From the NCBI RefSeq assembly GCF_027942865.1, contig NC_134522.1, forward strand, positions 10,381,849-10,445,848: a stretch of 64,000 nt of DNA, written 5' to 3'. The stretch comes from Odontesthes bonariensis. Its lineage: Eukaryota; Chordata; Actinopteri; Atheriniformes; Atherinopsidae. The translations under genes and the position numbers were made by a program. Position 1 is the stretch's first letter, and each line of letters starts with the position of its first letter. Of this stretch, positions 32,006 to 44,400 are shown piece after piece. A model generated the notes under the pieces. The model was given only the letters and a program-made list of their open reading frames with translations. It was not told the origin of the DNA and ran no database searches.

Positions 32006-32866
32006 ATGGACTGGAAGACCTTCCAAGCCCTCCTCAGTGGGGTGAACAAATACTCCACTGCATTTGGACGAATATGGCTGTCAGTGGTGTTTGTGTTCCG
32101 GGTGATGGTGTACGTGGTGGCGGCTGAACGAGTGTGGGGTGACGAGCAGAAGGACTTTGACTGCAACACCAAGCAGCCTGGCTGTGCCAACGTATGCTAT
32201 GACCACTTCTTCCCCATCTCCCACATCCGCTTGTGGGCCCTGCAACTCATCTTTGTAACTTGCCCGTCCTTCATGGTAGTCATGCACGTGGCGTACCGTG
32301 ATGACCGCGAGCGCAAGTACAGGGCCAAGCATGGTGAGAGCACTAAGCTGTACATCAACACAGGCAGGAAACATGGTGGCTTGTGGTGGACCTACTTGAT
32401 CAGCCTCTTCGTCAAGACGGGCATCGAGGTCTCCTTCCTCTACATCCTCCACTGGATCTATGACAGCTTCTACTTGCCAAGGCTGGTCAAGTGTGAGGTG
32501 TCGCCTTGCCCCAACCAGGTGGACTGTTACATCGGTCACCCCACTGAAAAAAAGGTCTTCACGTACTTCATGGTCGGAGCTTCGGCTCTCTGCATCGTCC
32601 TGAACATCTGTGAGATCATTTATCTCATCTCCATGCACTTTGTGCGAATTGCAAAGAAGTTCAAAACCCGCCACGGCAACATGGCCTTGCATCACGACTA
32701 CACCGACGACTCCTTTAACAATTGCAACATATCTATGTCAAAGCATGCTCTGAAGGACCAGCCTCCTTCCTTCAAGAAACCCCCCAAGTCCTCACACGGG
32801 CCATCTTCACTTAAACTTGAACAGAAGATACGGGCCTCTGCTCCTAACTTGTCCACTACTTCATGA
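32006..32866 (+). CDS. gjb3: Gap junction beta-3 protein (connexin)
   Basis: Gap-junction channel subunit in the plasma membrane. One intact coding exon of 286 aa (human GJB3 270). The N terminus [20 protein letters not shown] differs from GJB3 by one residue in this stretch. Four membrane helices are evident. Loop 1 has [12 protein letters not shown] and loop 2 has [12 protein letters not shown]. The tail is longer than in the GJB4-like neighbour and ends [11 protein letters not shown], echoing the human GJB3 ending QASAPNLTPI. That shared tail, together with the tandem partner, supports orthology. The splice acceptor at 31934-31935 places the coding exon start just upstream. Fish databases may call this gene a cx35-type connexin. 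Confidence 0.92.
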   Translation: MDWKTFQALLSGVNKYSTAFGRIWLSVVFVFRVMVYVVAAERVWGDEQKDFDCNTKQPGCANVCYDHFFPISHIRLWALQLIFVTCPSFMVVMHVAYRDDRERKYRAKHGESTKLYINTGRKHGGLWWTYLISLFVKTGIEVSFLYILHWIYDSFYLPRLVKCEVSPCPNQVDCYIGHPTEKKVFTYFMVGASALCIVLNICEIIYLISMHFVRIAKKFKTRHGNMALHHDYTDDSFNNCNISMSKHALKDQPPSFKKPPKSSHGPSSLKLEQKIRASAPNLSTTS

Positions 32867-33479
32867 TCATACTGACATCAGGCAAAACATCAAGAGCCTA
32901 GAAAGACAATTCAGAACCAGGTACCAAACTGCAGTATGTGTCACAGCCTGGAAGCTAATTCATTAATACTGGATTCAACCTGTGCCAGCTATCTACTACT
33001 CTTAAGGAATCCCTTGAATCCCACATTATTTACAAATCAGCTATTAAAGACAACATGATTTGTTAATATGTGGTTGTCCTTTTTGAATAGGGTAAAGGTA
33101 TTTGTGCAGCTTCACCTCTTTTAGAACATTCAAGTGAAGATTGTCTTAGTCTTTTTATGATTGGAGTTTTGACACAACGCAGAAGCGGGGGTGATGAAAC
33201 AGCCACATAGGGTGACAGGACACACCTGGCAGAGGTATTCACCATTCCTTTAAGTGTCTACAGCGGTGTGTCAGAGCACATTATTGTCACTGAGTGCTTG
33301 CTCAACACTTTAAAAGTGTTCTTTTTATATAATTAATTTATTCTCTGTCCTCCCAATTTAATATCTTTACAATCACAAATCAATGGAGAAAGGGTTAACA
33401 ATTCTATTCTGGAGTGAGGATATTCTACAGTAAATAATACTTGAAGGTGTGCAGATTGGCCCAAAATTAGTTTTTATTG

Positions 33480-33482
<3 letters not shown>

Positions 33483-33534
<52 letters not shown>
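33483..33534. repeat. (CT)n microsatellite
   Basis: About 25 uninterrupted CT dinucleotides, 0.6 kb downstream of gjb3. Open frames reading poly(SL) through it are artefacts. Confidence 0.95.
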
Positions 33535-34485
33535 AGCAAATCGAGCACAGGAACAAATTCCTCAACTCAAATGCTCTGGGGGCCTATTGCTCAGTCTCAG
33601 GTTTGTGCCGCACAGCCACACGTTGTGCAAAGGCCGCTTGTGTTTTGACGTGCTTGTACACAACCTCGCTTGATCCAAGACCACTGTTGATTTAAATACA
33701 GCAGAAGGAATCCTGCTGTTTAATTCTGTGTTGGCTGAGCAGGAGCACAGCAGAGGAAGACTGGTCAGGCAGACGGCTCGTTGAACTGCTAATGTGTTAT
33801 TGAGAGGAACTCACTGTCCACTGTGGGCGGCGGGTAGAAATGTATTCTCTGCAGTTGTTAATATTTGGATGTCATTTTTATATGTGTAAACATATTAAAT
33901 CCATTGATTATATGTTTTTTGTGGTGTTTTATCAGTGATGGTTATATGTTGCTACATGATATTTTGAAGATACTTTCTACTTGGATTTATAATTTAGAAA
34001 AATTTTGGAAAATAGATATCGGATAGCTGCTAGCTTTTCAATGATAAAACTAAGTAGCTGATATATGGATAGTTCAAAAACATTTTTACTGTCTATAATA
34101 ATCATCATTTGAGGATCTAAATGTTTTTGACACATTATGAAGTTTTTTCTAATCAATTCTAGGCTTGCTTGTGAATTGGCAGTGAATCATCATGACTTGC
34201 TGTTTACTCCTTTCCAATACATATCATTTATCTTACAAGGTTTTGAAGAAGCTGACAGGAAGAATGTTAGTGCGCCTGTCAGACTTGTTGGTCAGGTTTC
34301 TAAAAGGTGGAGCCAAGAAAAAAGTTATCTATCCTGATAAAAATTCAGCGAACTGGAATAACAGCAAGGAGGTGATAAGTTCTCCATTACCTTACACGGT
34401 CAACGACGACAAAACTGGTGAAAGATGGGTTGACGGCATGAAAGACGGATGTTCCACACTCAGGTTAACAGCATATACAATGACA

Positions 34486-34905
34486 CTGATAAGCCACAAC
34501 ATTAAGACCACTGACAAGTAAGGCAAGCAACACTGATCATGTCAGTGCAACGTTCAGCTGGGTAAACCCGCATTGTAGAAATCACATGGACGAGATTTGG
34601 AAGCTTTAACCAATCTGAACTGTTTTCACAGACCTGTAGCATCTTTCTAACAGCAGCAGAAGAATAAAAATTGCTTAGGAGGGGCATGGCAGAGTCAGAG
34701 GTGTTCATCCATCCTCCTATCTGATGGGACTTGTGGAAAGCAAGGCCATTTCACTGAGTCCAAAGAATCTACTTCTCACATCCGGGTACCAGTGACCCCA
34801 TAACACCCCCAGATGTCCTTCATCCGAGGCCTTACTGGTCAAAGCTGTTTTGAAGCCAAAGGGGCACTTACTCAACATTAAGCTGGTAGCCATAAAGTTA
34901 AGGCA
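34486..34905 (+). mobile_element. Internally deleted Tc1/mariner element
   Basis: CTGATAAGCCACAACATTAA followed by GACCACTGACAAGT is the end of another common fish Tc1 family. GGTCAAAGCTGTTTTGAAGC and ACATTAAGCTGGTAGCCATA near 34837-34900 correspond to its transposase C terminus and opposite end. Most of the transposase gene is gone. The DNA between gjb3 and here (33050-34485) has only the CT repeat. Confidence 0.6.
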
Positions 34906-34997
34906 GATTGGTGTAGATTTACATGTCGCAGACTGCGTTACAGACTGCTCCCACAGCTGAAAGATACAGGTCAATGATGCATTTCACTGTGAAATAG

Positions 34998-35003
34998 TTT
35001 TAT
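34998..35003 (-). terminator. Candidate poly(A) signal of hmgcl
   Basis: TTTATT on the plus strand (AATAAA on the minus strand), about 590 bp beyond the stop. Other candidates may exist. Confidence 0.35.
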
Positions 35004-35596
35004 TTTCAAAACATGATCTTCAAGGATACATACACGTTGAATTTGAAGAAAGGAATTCTAAAATAAATAGACTAAAAATCATAAACATATTAGAAAAACA
35101 AAAATCTATGGAATTCTTTACACATCATTTCGTCAGCCAGTACAATGCCCGAGTTCATAAGGATCGATGGTTTCCACAGATGCTCCCTTGAAAGACGAAC
35201 CTTTTAGAGTTGATCATGGCACACAGAGGATGATAGAACTAAAACTCTTTTCAGACTTCAGTACATTTATCCATCCCTTGAACATATTACTGGATCTTCT
35301 ATTGTCATAAACAAAGTCTGTGCTTCATTTTGGCTTTCCCCTTCATTCAGTAACACCTTTAAAACAGGCGAGGACAGCTCTTGATGGGTGGGTTTTATTT
35401 GATTAGACTGACTTTATATAAGGCACTATTCCAGCAAGGCTTTCATATTGTGAATATTCAATCAGATCTTTTACCCTAAACAAAGATAGCAGTCAGTACC
35501 AACCAAATGTTAAAGAAACAGTTAATAAATCAAACTATAATTAAAATGGGGAGAGTTGAATGTGCAGAGGATGAAGAGGATGGTTACGCCGTCTTT

Positions 35597-38260
35597 CTAC
35601 AGTTTGCAGGTGGCCTGTGCAACTTTGGAGTTGGTTTTCCTGTTAAGGGTTCGACAGATGAAAGCTCCAGCATCCATCAGCTTTGTGAGGTCCACTCCCT
35701 GAGGGGGGGGGGGGGTAAGTAAACATAGTAAGTAAACATAAGTAACATAAGTAAAAACAAATTGATCAAGCAACAGAATAAAGACCCGCCTCTGATTATC
35801 TTGAATAAACTCGGGCCCAGAAATAGAAGCAGTTTCTTCCTTTATATGGAGGAGTTTTAATCAGTATTTTTGGGTTCAGCGATAAACAGTGTTCCCTAGA
35901 AATGTTTTTTTAAAGTGCAGTGACGCCACTGACAGAATTAAGTCAGGTCCAAAGTCCCCAAATGGCAATCAATTTAGCTTTTCCTTTGTATATGAATATT
36001 CCTACCTATTCTCTTTATTTTTCCCAGGTATTAAGCACATAAACTCATTACAGGTGTATGTTCTTATCAATTTTGTACAATGAAATATTCTTAAATTGTT
36101 GAACTTTGTCCACATAGAACAGTGAATGTCTATGTAACTTGTATTCGAAAGACTCTCTCCGATTACTCTGTTTTATACCTAATCATGCTATTAATCAGTC
36201 TTTGGGTTCACCTGTTCTGAATTGATCAAAAATAGTTTTTTGGCATTGAAGTTAAAAATGAATCTGACTTTCTCCAAAAGCCGTGAAGTTTGTATTTATT
36301 TGGTTTATTTAGCAGAGTATTAAATTAGGTAAATGGTTAAAATCATACAAAAATACAAGGTGAATCAATAGATAAAACAATATTCTTACTGTTTGAATCC
36401 CAAGTCCATCTAGCATATAGACAACGTCTTCCGTGGCAACATTCCCAGAAGCCCCCTGAGCGTAAGGACAGCCACCCAGTCCAGCTACTGACGAGTCCAC
36501 CACACTGATTCCCATCTGAAAACCACAGTGAAAAGAATTTAAATCTTAGATACCCAGGAAGATCCTGATGCTATAAGTACACAAAACAGTCATATGTCAT
36601 AAATTATACAATGACATCTTCAGATTACTGACCTGTAAGGCTACAAGGATGTTAGCCAGAGCCTGGCCATAGGTGTCGTGACAGTGCACTGCCAAGGCAC
36701 TGACGGGCACCTCTCTGCTCACTGCTTCCAGCATTTCTGTCATGCTACCAGGAGTCCCCACTCCAATGGTGTCACCCAGAGAGATCTCATAGCAGCCCAT
36801 AGAGTATAAACGCTTGGCTACCTGTAAGCCAGAGACAAACCTTGAGTGGTTACTTGTCATTTCGTCTTTGCTTAGTGAAATATTAAAGCATTTATCAAGT
36901 CAGAACTCACATGTGCAACTTTTTCAGGCGCCACCTTGCCTTCATATGGGCACCCAACGACACATGAAACATAACTTTGATAAGAAACACAGATGTAAGA
37001 ATTAAACTAAAGCTCTCAATGATTTAAAGGTTTATTGACAGTAGAGAGGAAGTCAGTAATCATACCCTCTAACAGGCACGGAAGCTGCTTTGGCTGCCTT
37101 CATAACCTCGTCAAAGCGCTGTAAACTCTCGTCCACTGAGCAGTTTATGTTCTTCTTGCTGAACAGCTCAGATGCAGCACCAAATATGGCCACCTCTGAA
37201 GCTCCTGCCTTCACCTACAAGTGAGAGAAATGTAAAGAAATTGTCGGTGCTTTGAAATTTTAAATAACATTTGCTTGACAGTAAAATCTGGTTTGTTGGG
37301 AATGCTTGAGACTCACAGCAGCCTGGAAACCTTTGAGATTGGGAGTGAGGACCGGATAAGACACTCCCGGCTTCTTCTTGATACCCTTCATTACTTCCAA
37401 CTGGTCTGCCATCTGTAATTTAGACGATAAAAAACAATTAACACAGAAAAATAAAACCACTATTCAGACCAATACACTGCAGGGTGTGTCAACACTTTCC
37501 TTCTGAATTGCTGGAGGAGGATGATACTCACCTGTGGTACCCATTTAGGAGATACAAAGCTGGTGGCCTCAATGACCGGCAGCCCTGACTCTGATAACAA
37601 GTCAATTAAATTAATTTTTGCTTCTGTTGGCACGATTGTCTGAGGAAAGGAAACAAAAGAAAGGCAAACATAAGGAAAACTTGACAAACTCAGACTCTGA
37701 GCATGACTCATGTTTCTTCACCAAGTTACATAATTCATGAACAATGCACCTGCTTTTCCTCTGCACTGATGGTTGAAACTGTCCCCGATGACTGCGCTGA
37801 TACAGTACAATCAAATAAACCCCATTTGTGTATTCAACGTTACCTTCTCGTTTTGAAGACCATCTCTGGGTCCCACCTCCACTATTTTCACCTTTTCGGG
37901 AAGAGTACCACTTCCTCTTACGCCAGCCTTTAAAAAAAAAACAACAACAACAACAACACACATATTAATTTGTATCTAGTAGTATTAAATAATCCTAACT
38001 GGCCTGATAAGGCTTGACAAGAACACTAGAAAACTAACCAACTCGGTAAACACACTAATAATGTGTTAACTTCACGGTAGAGGACGCGGAAAACACGGGA
38101 CAACCCCCGTCTGCTAAACGCTCTCAGAATTACCCACAGAGACATAAAAACATATAAAACTAACCGTTTTTAGTTTGGCTGCGGAGCTGAACGCCAGGTA
38201 CTGCTGACCCATAGCTGAGCTCAAACTGCTTCTGTTTACGAGCCTCATAACGGCCGCCAT
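35597..38260 (-). CDS. hmgcl: 3-hydroxy-3-methylglutaryl-CoA lyase
   Basis: Cleaves HMG-CoA to acetoacetate and acetyl-CoA in mitochondria: the last step of leucine breakdown and of ketone-body formation. Exons in coding order: 38260-38165, 37927-37844, 37639-37532, 37412-37317, 37214-37066, 36974-36911, 36821-36633, 36515-36390, 35698-35597; 1014 nt, 337 aa (human 325). The N terminus [15 protein letters not shown] is a typical mitochondrial presequence. The TIM-barrel metal and substrate motifs are present: VGPRDGLQN near residue 50, VHCHDTYGQ, and the signature [14 protein letters not shown] with the active-site loop cysteine. It ends in CKL, a peroxisomal PTS1-type tripeptide, as in human. 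All junctions are GT-AG. It lies head-to-tail with zbtb8a and gale; GALE is also its neighbour in human. Confidence 0.95.
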
Positions 38261-38295
38261 GACAGTTCAGCCTTCGGTTAAAGGTCACGTGATCA
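38258..38295 (-). promoter_or_regulatory. hmgcl promoter with E-box and YY1-like start
   Basis: TCACGTGA (38285-38292), a palindromic E-box of the USF/TFEB class, lies 24 bp upstream of the start codon. The ATG sits in ATGGCGGCCG, a YY1-like context. No TATA box is visible. The binding factor is inferred. Confidence 0.4.
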
Positions 38296-38299
38296 TCGC

Positions 38300-39312
38300 A
38301 AGCCGAAGGGACGACTCGTTAGAATATGACCAGAGCCTGAATATGACATTGAGTGAGCGCCATCTACAGGTGGGAGATTGGCATTGAAAAAACATTTAGA
38401 GATGCAATTTTAATACCGTATGAATTATTTTTTACATCAGAGATTAATTACAGCCTCTGCAAATGACTAATACTGACTGTTTGAATAAAAACAGACAAGC
38501 TACCACTGCTTTTCCAAGTACTGTATGCTAAAATATTCATATTTAGATTAAGAGATGCGCTGTTACCCTTTGACACATACTTTCACTGTTGCACAGAAAT
38601 GTGTGGCATTATCTTTTTACATTTAGGCTTACAATATCTTATCACTGGTATAAATACATGAACGAGTAAGCTTTTATCTACAGTTCAGAGCTAACTGTAT
38701 TTTACTTGATGTTCTAATTCTGTGCTACTTTATGCATCCACTTTACAAGGTCAGAGGGAAATATTATTTATATGTTATGCATTATACTTGATATTCTGCA
38801 ATTGCTATTTACATGATAATCATATCTACTGGTTCTGTTTAAGCTTGTACACAGCTGATAAAATACTCTGACAAGCCTGTCAAATACAACACACGACGAC
38901 CTTTGACGTACTTCAAGCATCTGTTATTTAGCTAAGGTCATGTTTCAGATAAAAATGTGCTATATGTACCAGATAGTGTTTTTCTTTCCTCATAATATTT
39001 TTATACGGTTTCATTTCAATTATAGTTCAAATGATCAAACGTCCATCAAAAGCAAACATTTGAGGAAAAATTAAAAGACATTTGAGCATCAGAACTTTGT
39101 TCTTCCATCAAATAGGGGACTGAAACATCTTCCATTGATGGCAAAAACATAACACAGGTCAATTAGAACAACCAAAACAATTGTCAATTTACCACAACAT
39201 TGTGTCTACGTTTCTTTCACATTTCTGTGAGAAACTCACTGAACTTTAAATTCCTCTTTTGGATTCTCAATATTACTGATATCTGATAATATGATTGTAA
39301 TTCTTGATTTTC
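38300..39312. other. AT-rich intergenic DNA, nothing recognised
   Basis: This stretch lies between the hmgcl start and the zbtb8a 3' region. It has no open frame above 60 codons and no repeat family I recognise. Confidence 0.5.
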
Positions 39313-39597
39313 ATCCATCCATCCATCCATTTTCTATACCCGCTTAATCCGTTCTTTGGGTCGCAGGGGGATGGAGCCTATCCCAGCAGTCATCGGGCGA
39401 GAGGCGGGGTACAACCTGGACAGGCCGCCAGTCCATCACAGGGCCACACAGAGACAAACGAGACAAACAACCACATACACGCTCACACTCACTCCTAGGG
39501 ACAATTTTAGAGACACCAATTAACCTAACATGCATGTTTTTGGACAGTGGGAGGAAGCTGGAGAGAACCCACGCATTCATGGGGAGAACATGCTTGA
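39313..39597 (+). repeat. Dispersed teleost repeat, longest copy in the window
   Basis: It begins with CATCC repeats, then CCGCTTAATCC, GGATGGAGCCTATCCCAGCA, GGACAGGCCGCCAGTCCATC, CCAATTAACCTAACATGCAT and GGGGAGAACATGC. This is a very common percomorph repeat, probably a LINE or SINE tail. Partial copies lie at 3413-3480 and 12640-12755. The family name is not certain. Confidence 0.7.
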
Positions 39598-40376
39598 TTT
39601 TCATCATGCAAGACTATTCTAAAAAACTACCAACATTAATGCTTTCCTTCTAGATGTGTATTTGGAAAACCCTCCAGGATTTTTCAGCTTCACCTTTTTG
39701 CATTTATTCCTATGGTCCAGCTTTTTAGTTTCATAGGATTTGGCTGCATATTCAGTTCACACAACATTTTTTCTTCTTCAAAACAGAATACAATTGAAAT
39801 GTTCTTTTGTGCTCCAGCACTTTCCTCACTTTTTCACAACGAAAAATAGTTTACAAAAATATCTTTAATGTGTCAAAAAGTAAAAAAGAAACAAATAAAT
39901 TAATATAACTGTTTCATAGTGCATATCATAACCAAGCATAAAACCATTCTAACACTTGAAAAAAGCAAAACGTTGTCTCTTGATCGAACCGCCAGTCTAT
40001 CTGTTTCACTTTTCTTGGCTTAAATGCCAGCATCGAATCCCAAAAAGCTGCAAAGGTTTGGCGTTTTTTCATGCATATCAAAGAAAAACACTGACTGAAA
40101 GAATTATTATACATCTACAACGGAACCAAAGGAAACACTAAATACGCATGCTTTGGATACTGCATATCTTTAAGGAGATTAACAAAAAGGTTTCCATTTT
40201 CTCCACACTCGTTGAAATTAAAGAATAACCAGGTGCATTTTACTAACAGATTACTAATACATCATAAAGGCATGTATTCACATCACTGGTTCCTGTCTTT
40301 TATGCATAAATTCTCTTTCATGGCTTAAACACGCAAACTCAAAGTCAATGTATCCGCACACACTTTGGCCCCCGTT

Positions 40377-41999
40377 TCACTGCAGCTCCTCATCACTGTC
40401 GTCCACTTGCTGGATGATGAGGTCCGTCCCCGAATCTTCAGCCAGGTCATCATCATCGTTCACCATCCAGCTCCTCTTGGTGTCCCCCTCCTCCTCCCCG
40501 TCCACGCCAAGTAACAACGCCGGCTCCTCATTGGGTCCCTCAAGACTGTCCATGGGGATGTCGTCGCAGCCCACTTCCTGGATGCAGGCGGTGCACATGC
40601 GGTACCGGCGTGTGCCCTCACACACCACATGCCCAGTTTCTTCTGTCACCTGACACTTACACTTTCTGCACACCAGCTTCCTGGCTTGATGGATCTGTGG
40701 AGACACAAATGGAGTAAGATCAGCTGAAAATGTATTAAATATTAATGTTTTGTGCTGTTGATGTTTATGACGAACAAGGTATCAATTAAGAAATCACCGC
40801 CTGGTTGTGAATAGACCTACTGTTTCAAAGTGGCTGCGAAGATGCTCCAGGCGTGTAAAGCGCTTGTTGCAGGCCTGACATGGATACGGCCTCTCCCCGG
40901 TGTGACAGCGCAGGTGACGCTTCAGGTCCGCCTTCCTCTTTACCGTGTGAGTACAAAAGGGGCATTTGAAACGCATAACTGGGTTGGAATCTGCAAAGAG
41001 GAGAAGAAACGGTTACATTTTCTGGCTTTTCTCTTCTACTGACTGGCTTTTTTTGATGTTCACACTCATGTCAGGTTATTTATCATAAGCTGTTTTCTTT
41101 CATTTTCTCAATTCTCAAAAAGGTTACAAGAGCTACTGACTGCACATATAGCCCAACACACCTCTATTGAAGTGACCGATAACACCCACAATGGGTGGTA
41201 GAGTTGCATAAAGCTCCTCTGCCTTTTCAGCTTTTTGAGTTCTTGCCTCCAGTATATCCAGATCTTCATTCTGGCTGGAGTGAGTGCTGTTGGGTGCTTT
41301 CCTTTTGGTCCCACCTTTCCCACGCCGGCGCTCTGGTCCAGGTAATGTGTACAGAGGGTCCTGAGGGTCCTGCAGATCTTCTGCATCTGCACCGAGCTCA
41401 TTAGCAGGGCTGCTTGGATCAGTTTTCAGGGCTGAGGCAGACACATCCTGGTCTGAGTCTTTCCCCATAAAGCCAGACTGGGATCTAGAACTATCGCGGG
41501 TCCAGAGTGCAGGCGGTGGGCTGACAGAGCAGGGGCCTTGCTGCTGCTGCTCTGTGGACTCTTCTCCTGCTCCACTGGTGAAACTACAGGTCTCAGATAT
41601 GCTGAGGCAGCGGTCGCTGTCCTCCTCTTTCACACTGATGTCCAATGAGGATTTGATAAAGTTCTTGCAGTAGTTGATGACATTGTTCATCTGCAAGTAG
41701 CTGGCTGCAGACATGACCTCAATCACATTGTGACTGGAGAGGTCAAGCTGGCCAGAGTAAATGAAATCTAGGATGACGGTGAAAGTCTCTGGGCTGAAGA
41801 CGTCGAAGGTGGCGTTAACAGTGTCGAGCAGCCCATCAGGTCCCTGGGTCAGCAGCATGCGAAAGTAACCGCTGCTGGCAAACAAGACATTGCGGTGGGC
41901 CCTGAAGAGCTGGCCCTCCACCAGCACACTGCAGTCACAGAAAAGCTCCTGCCGGCGCTGCTGGTTGAGCTGCTTCAGCAGATTGCTTTGATGAGACAC
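40377..41999 (-). CDS. zbtb8a: BTB/POZ zinc-finger protein 8A
   Basis: Likely nuclear DNA-binding regulator. Coding exons: 41999-41162, 40990-40821, 40694-40377; 1326 nt, 441 aa, the same length as I recall for human ZBTB8A. The start [17 protein letters not shown] leads into a BTB domain (about residues 1-120) with [23 protein letters not shown] and [12 protein letters not shown] Ser/Glu-rich middle follows. Two C2H2 fingers ([20 protein letters not shown] onward, then CQACNKRF with HFETIH completed across the last intron) are joined by [10 protein letters not shown] further four-cysteine motif (CRKCKCQ with CTAC) and the tail [13 protein letters not shown] match ZBTB8A, not ZBTB8B. A 5' UTR intron is likely, with an acceptor near 42040. 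Confidence 0.93.
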
Positions 42000-42254
42000 T
42001 GTGATGTCAGCTGTGTTGAACCACCTCTGAGGCTGCCTGCAGGAGACAACAAGACACTATTCTCATTGCCTGTGAATGAAGCATACATTGACTTCATGTG
42101 CAAGGAAACGATAAACATTGGAGATTTTCTGGACCTTGTGGACACTGAATGAAGTCATTTTCACCCTCATGATGAGAACTATAATTTTGTAGATGATACA
42201 CCCTCTTTAAATTCTAAGGTTTTATGTATCAATGTATAATAAAGAAGTATAATC

Positions 42255-42835
42255 TGGTTCTTACCAGGTATTAAAATGAGGTAAATACAACCTCATATGA
42301 ACAAGAACAAATGACATACTACACATGTGTCATTATTTATTTGACAAAACCTAAGGCAAACTGCAGAAGCAGTGTGTGGAAAAAAATTTAGCAGATCCAA
42401 AGATTTAATAGTTTGTAAAACCATGAGCTTTAACATTAAACATGCTAACTGGGGCCTGCAGAGTAAGATACAGCTCTCGGATATTTAGGATTTCATAGTC
42501 CAACCTTGGGGTGAATTTGCTGGGATGTCCAACCCTGGGAAGACTGAGAACTGTCTTGAACGTTTTCCACCTGTAAATAACCTTTCTCACTATAGAATGT
42601 CAGAGTCCAAATTGTTTGGAAGTGGCTTTATAACCCTTCTCAGATTGATGGGCAGCAACCCGATGGTCTTTCCTGACTGAGAAACTGCTGAAACTTGAGC
42701 TCACACTTGTTGATCATCAGATAGTCTAGAGAGCGTTTGATTAGCAACAGCTGGCTGATACTTACTCTCTTAATTCCTATGGAAGCAGTAAGAGCATTTT
42801 AATTCAAACTTTTTGTTCATTATCATTATGCCCCA
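42255..42835 (-). mobile_element. Internally deleted Tc1 element in the zbtb8a upstream region
   Basis: TTAAAATGAGGTAAATACAA, CTGCAGAAGCAGTGTGTGGA and TTAATTCCTATGGAAGCAGT follow the two ends of a well-known fish Tc1 family. Between them, minus-strand fragments correspond to the transposase N-terminal region (VRKVIYRWKTFKTVL). The catalytic part is missing. It lies in the inferred zbtb8a 5' UTR intron. Confidence 0.65.
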
Positions 42836-43859
42836 ATGTGAAGAACCAGAAACATTTTTCAAATGACTGCATGTCAAGATCCAGCAGTCCAGAAGAAATA
42901 ACTGGGCCAAAATACATCTGCCAGACTAAAGCCAAACTGTGTATGAATGTCATCCCAAAAATGGGCCAAGTATATTGAACTCAGTGTCCAAGCCTATGCT
43001 TGATAGCAGAATAGGAATTGATTTTTCCTTAATAACTGGTAAACCGAACCTGTACTGATCTGGCTATGGGTGCTGAAATCTAACCATGATTGCCTGGACT
43101 GAGCCAAACACTCTCACAAAACAGCCAGAACTGGCCCACATGGGCTTTACTTGACATCGCAACGTTACAACATGCTACAACTTTTATGTTTCAGACACCA
43201 AATATCAACTACAGGTCACATTACATATGACACCAATGACACCCCATGGATTTAGCTGTCAATTAACGCATCTTTGTCTCCGCCCTGGACCTGCTCCAGC
43301 TCCAGTGACGGCCCGCCCACCTGCCTTCATTCTGTTTTGTGATTTGTGAGGCGATCCTTCAATCAAAGATATCCTTTTTGATGGGTTACACCCGACTCCA
43401 GTCAGGCAGCATCGGGTGACAACCCCTTTAATCATTACGGTGTGCTGAATCCAAAGCGCTCAAAATAAATAAATAAATCCCAGATGAATCAAAGAAATCA
43501 GGCTGGTGGAGAGAGGAGAGGACATAGAATACTGCAGCTGGACATATGGTCCAAAGAAAGAATAAAAATCTGTCGCAACCTCATTTTCAGAACAGTTCCT
43601 ATTTTACAGTAACCCAATTAGCGGACAGCATGTAAGCTCCGACTCAAACGCGTGGTTTCTAAAGAGCAATGCGATGATTTCTGACAGGCTCCGCAGCGCC
43701 CGATAACCCACGATGCAACACCCGCTCGCAACACTATATCGTGCTTTTCAAGGTTCTCGAAACCAAGTGGAATATCTTAATTGGAATATTCTCCATTAAT
43801 TCAGGCATCATTTGACCTGAAAAAAAAAACGACATGAGAGAGTGCTGCAGTCCTGCGAG

Positions 43860-44400
43860 AGAAAAGCGGGCAGCGGCGCACCGAAGCAGCCCAGTCTGTC
43901 CTGGAGCGACGCCCACTTCAGGCTACAACCAGCACACAATAGAGAAACAGACACACAAACCTCCAGCAAGTGAGCATGCTGCGAGCTGAAAAATAAATAC
44001 ATTCACACTGTATTTGTGCCTGAGGATATGACGCGCTTATACGCCCGTTTTCATCCTCATGACCACCCCCACTTCTCGCCGGAGGTCCGGAGCGCAGCGA
44101 GCAGCGGGGAGGATTTGCCTGCTGCCCAAACAGAGCGACTCTTTCTCAGGCGAGAGGTGTCGGCAAGACCCGCTTACGCCCCACTCCCTGATACCCCTGA
44201 CAAAAATCATCGATACTCACTGGTGACTCGATTCACCCGGAGCCCGATAGAGCCTACTCGCCCCCAAGTCAGCCACCATATCCATTTCTATTTTGTTTTT
44301 GCCTTTTTTTTCTCGTCCAGGGTCCACAGTCAGGCACTTCCTGCTCAGCCCTAAAGACCGAAACCCGGTCAGAGCGACTGGAGCTCTGTGCTGACGTGGG
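43860..44400 (-). promoter_or_regulatory. Putative zbtb8a promoter region (GC-rich, CpG-rich)
   Basis: The stretch is richer in GC and CpG than its surroundings (GCGCAGCGAGCAGCGGGGAG, CCCGCTTACGCCCC). It lies about 2 kb upstream of the zbtb8a ATG. No start site could be fixed and no TATA box was found. The DNA at 42836-43859 shows nothing further. Confidence 0.3.

Noticed and set aside
32081-32695. 204-codon minus-strand frame
   Set aside because: Exact antisense shadow of gjb3, which has clear homology in the other strand.
33449-33695. Signal-peptide-like SLSLSL frames
   Set aside because: They are translations of the CT microsatellite.
34192-34521. 109-codon frame downstream of gjb3
   Set aside because: No homology or splice context; its end runs into a Tc1 fragment.
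39313-39597. Possible CRISPR-like or satellite array from CATCC repeats
   Set aside because: The repeats are the simple tail of a dispersed teleost element, without spacers.
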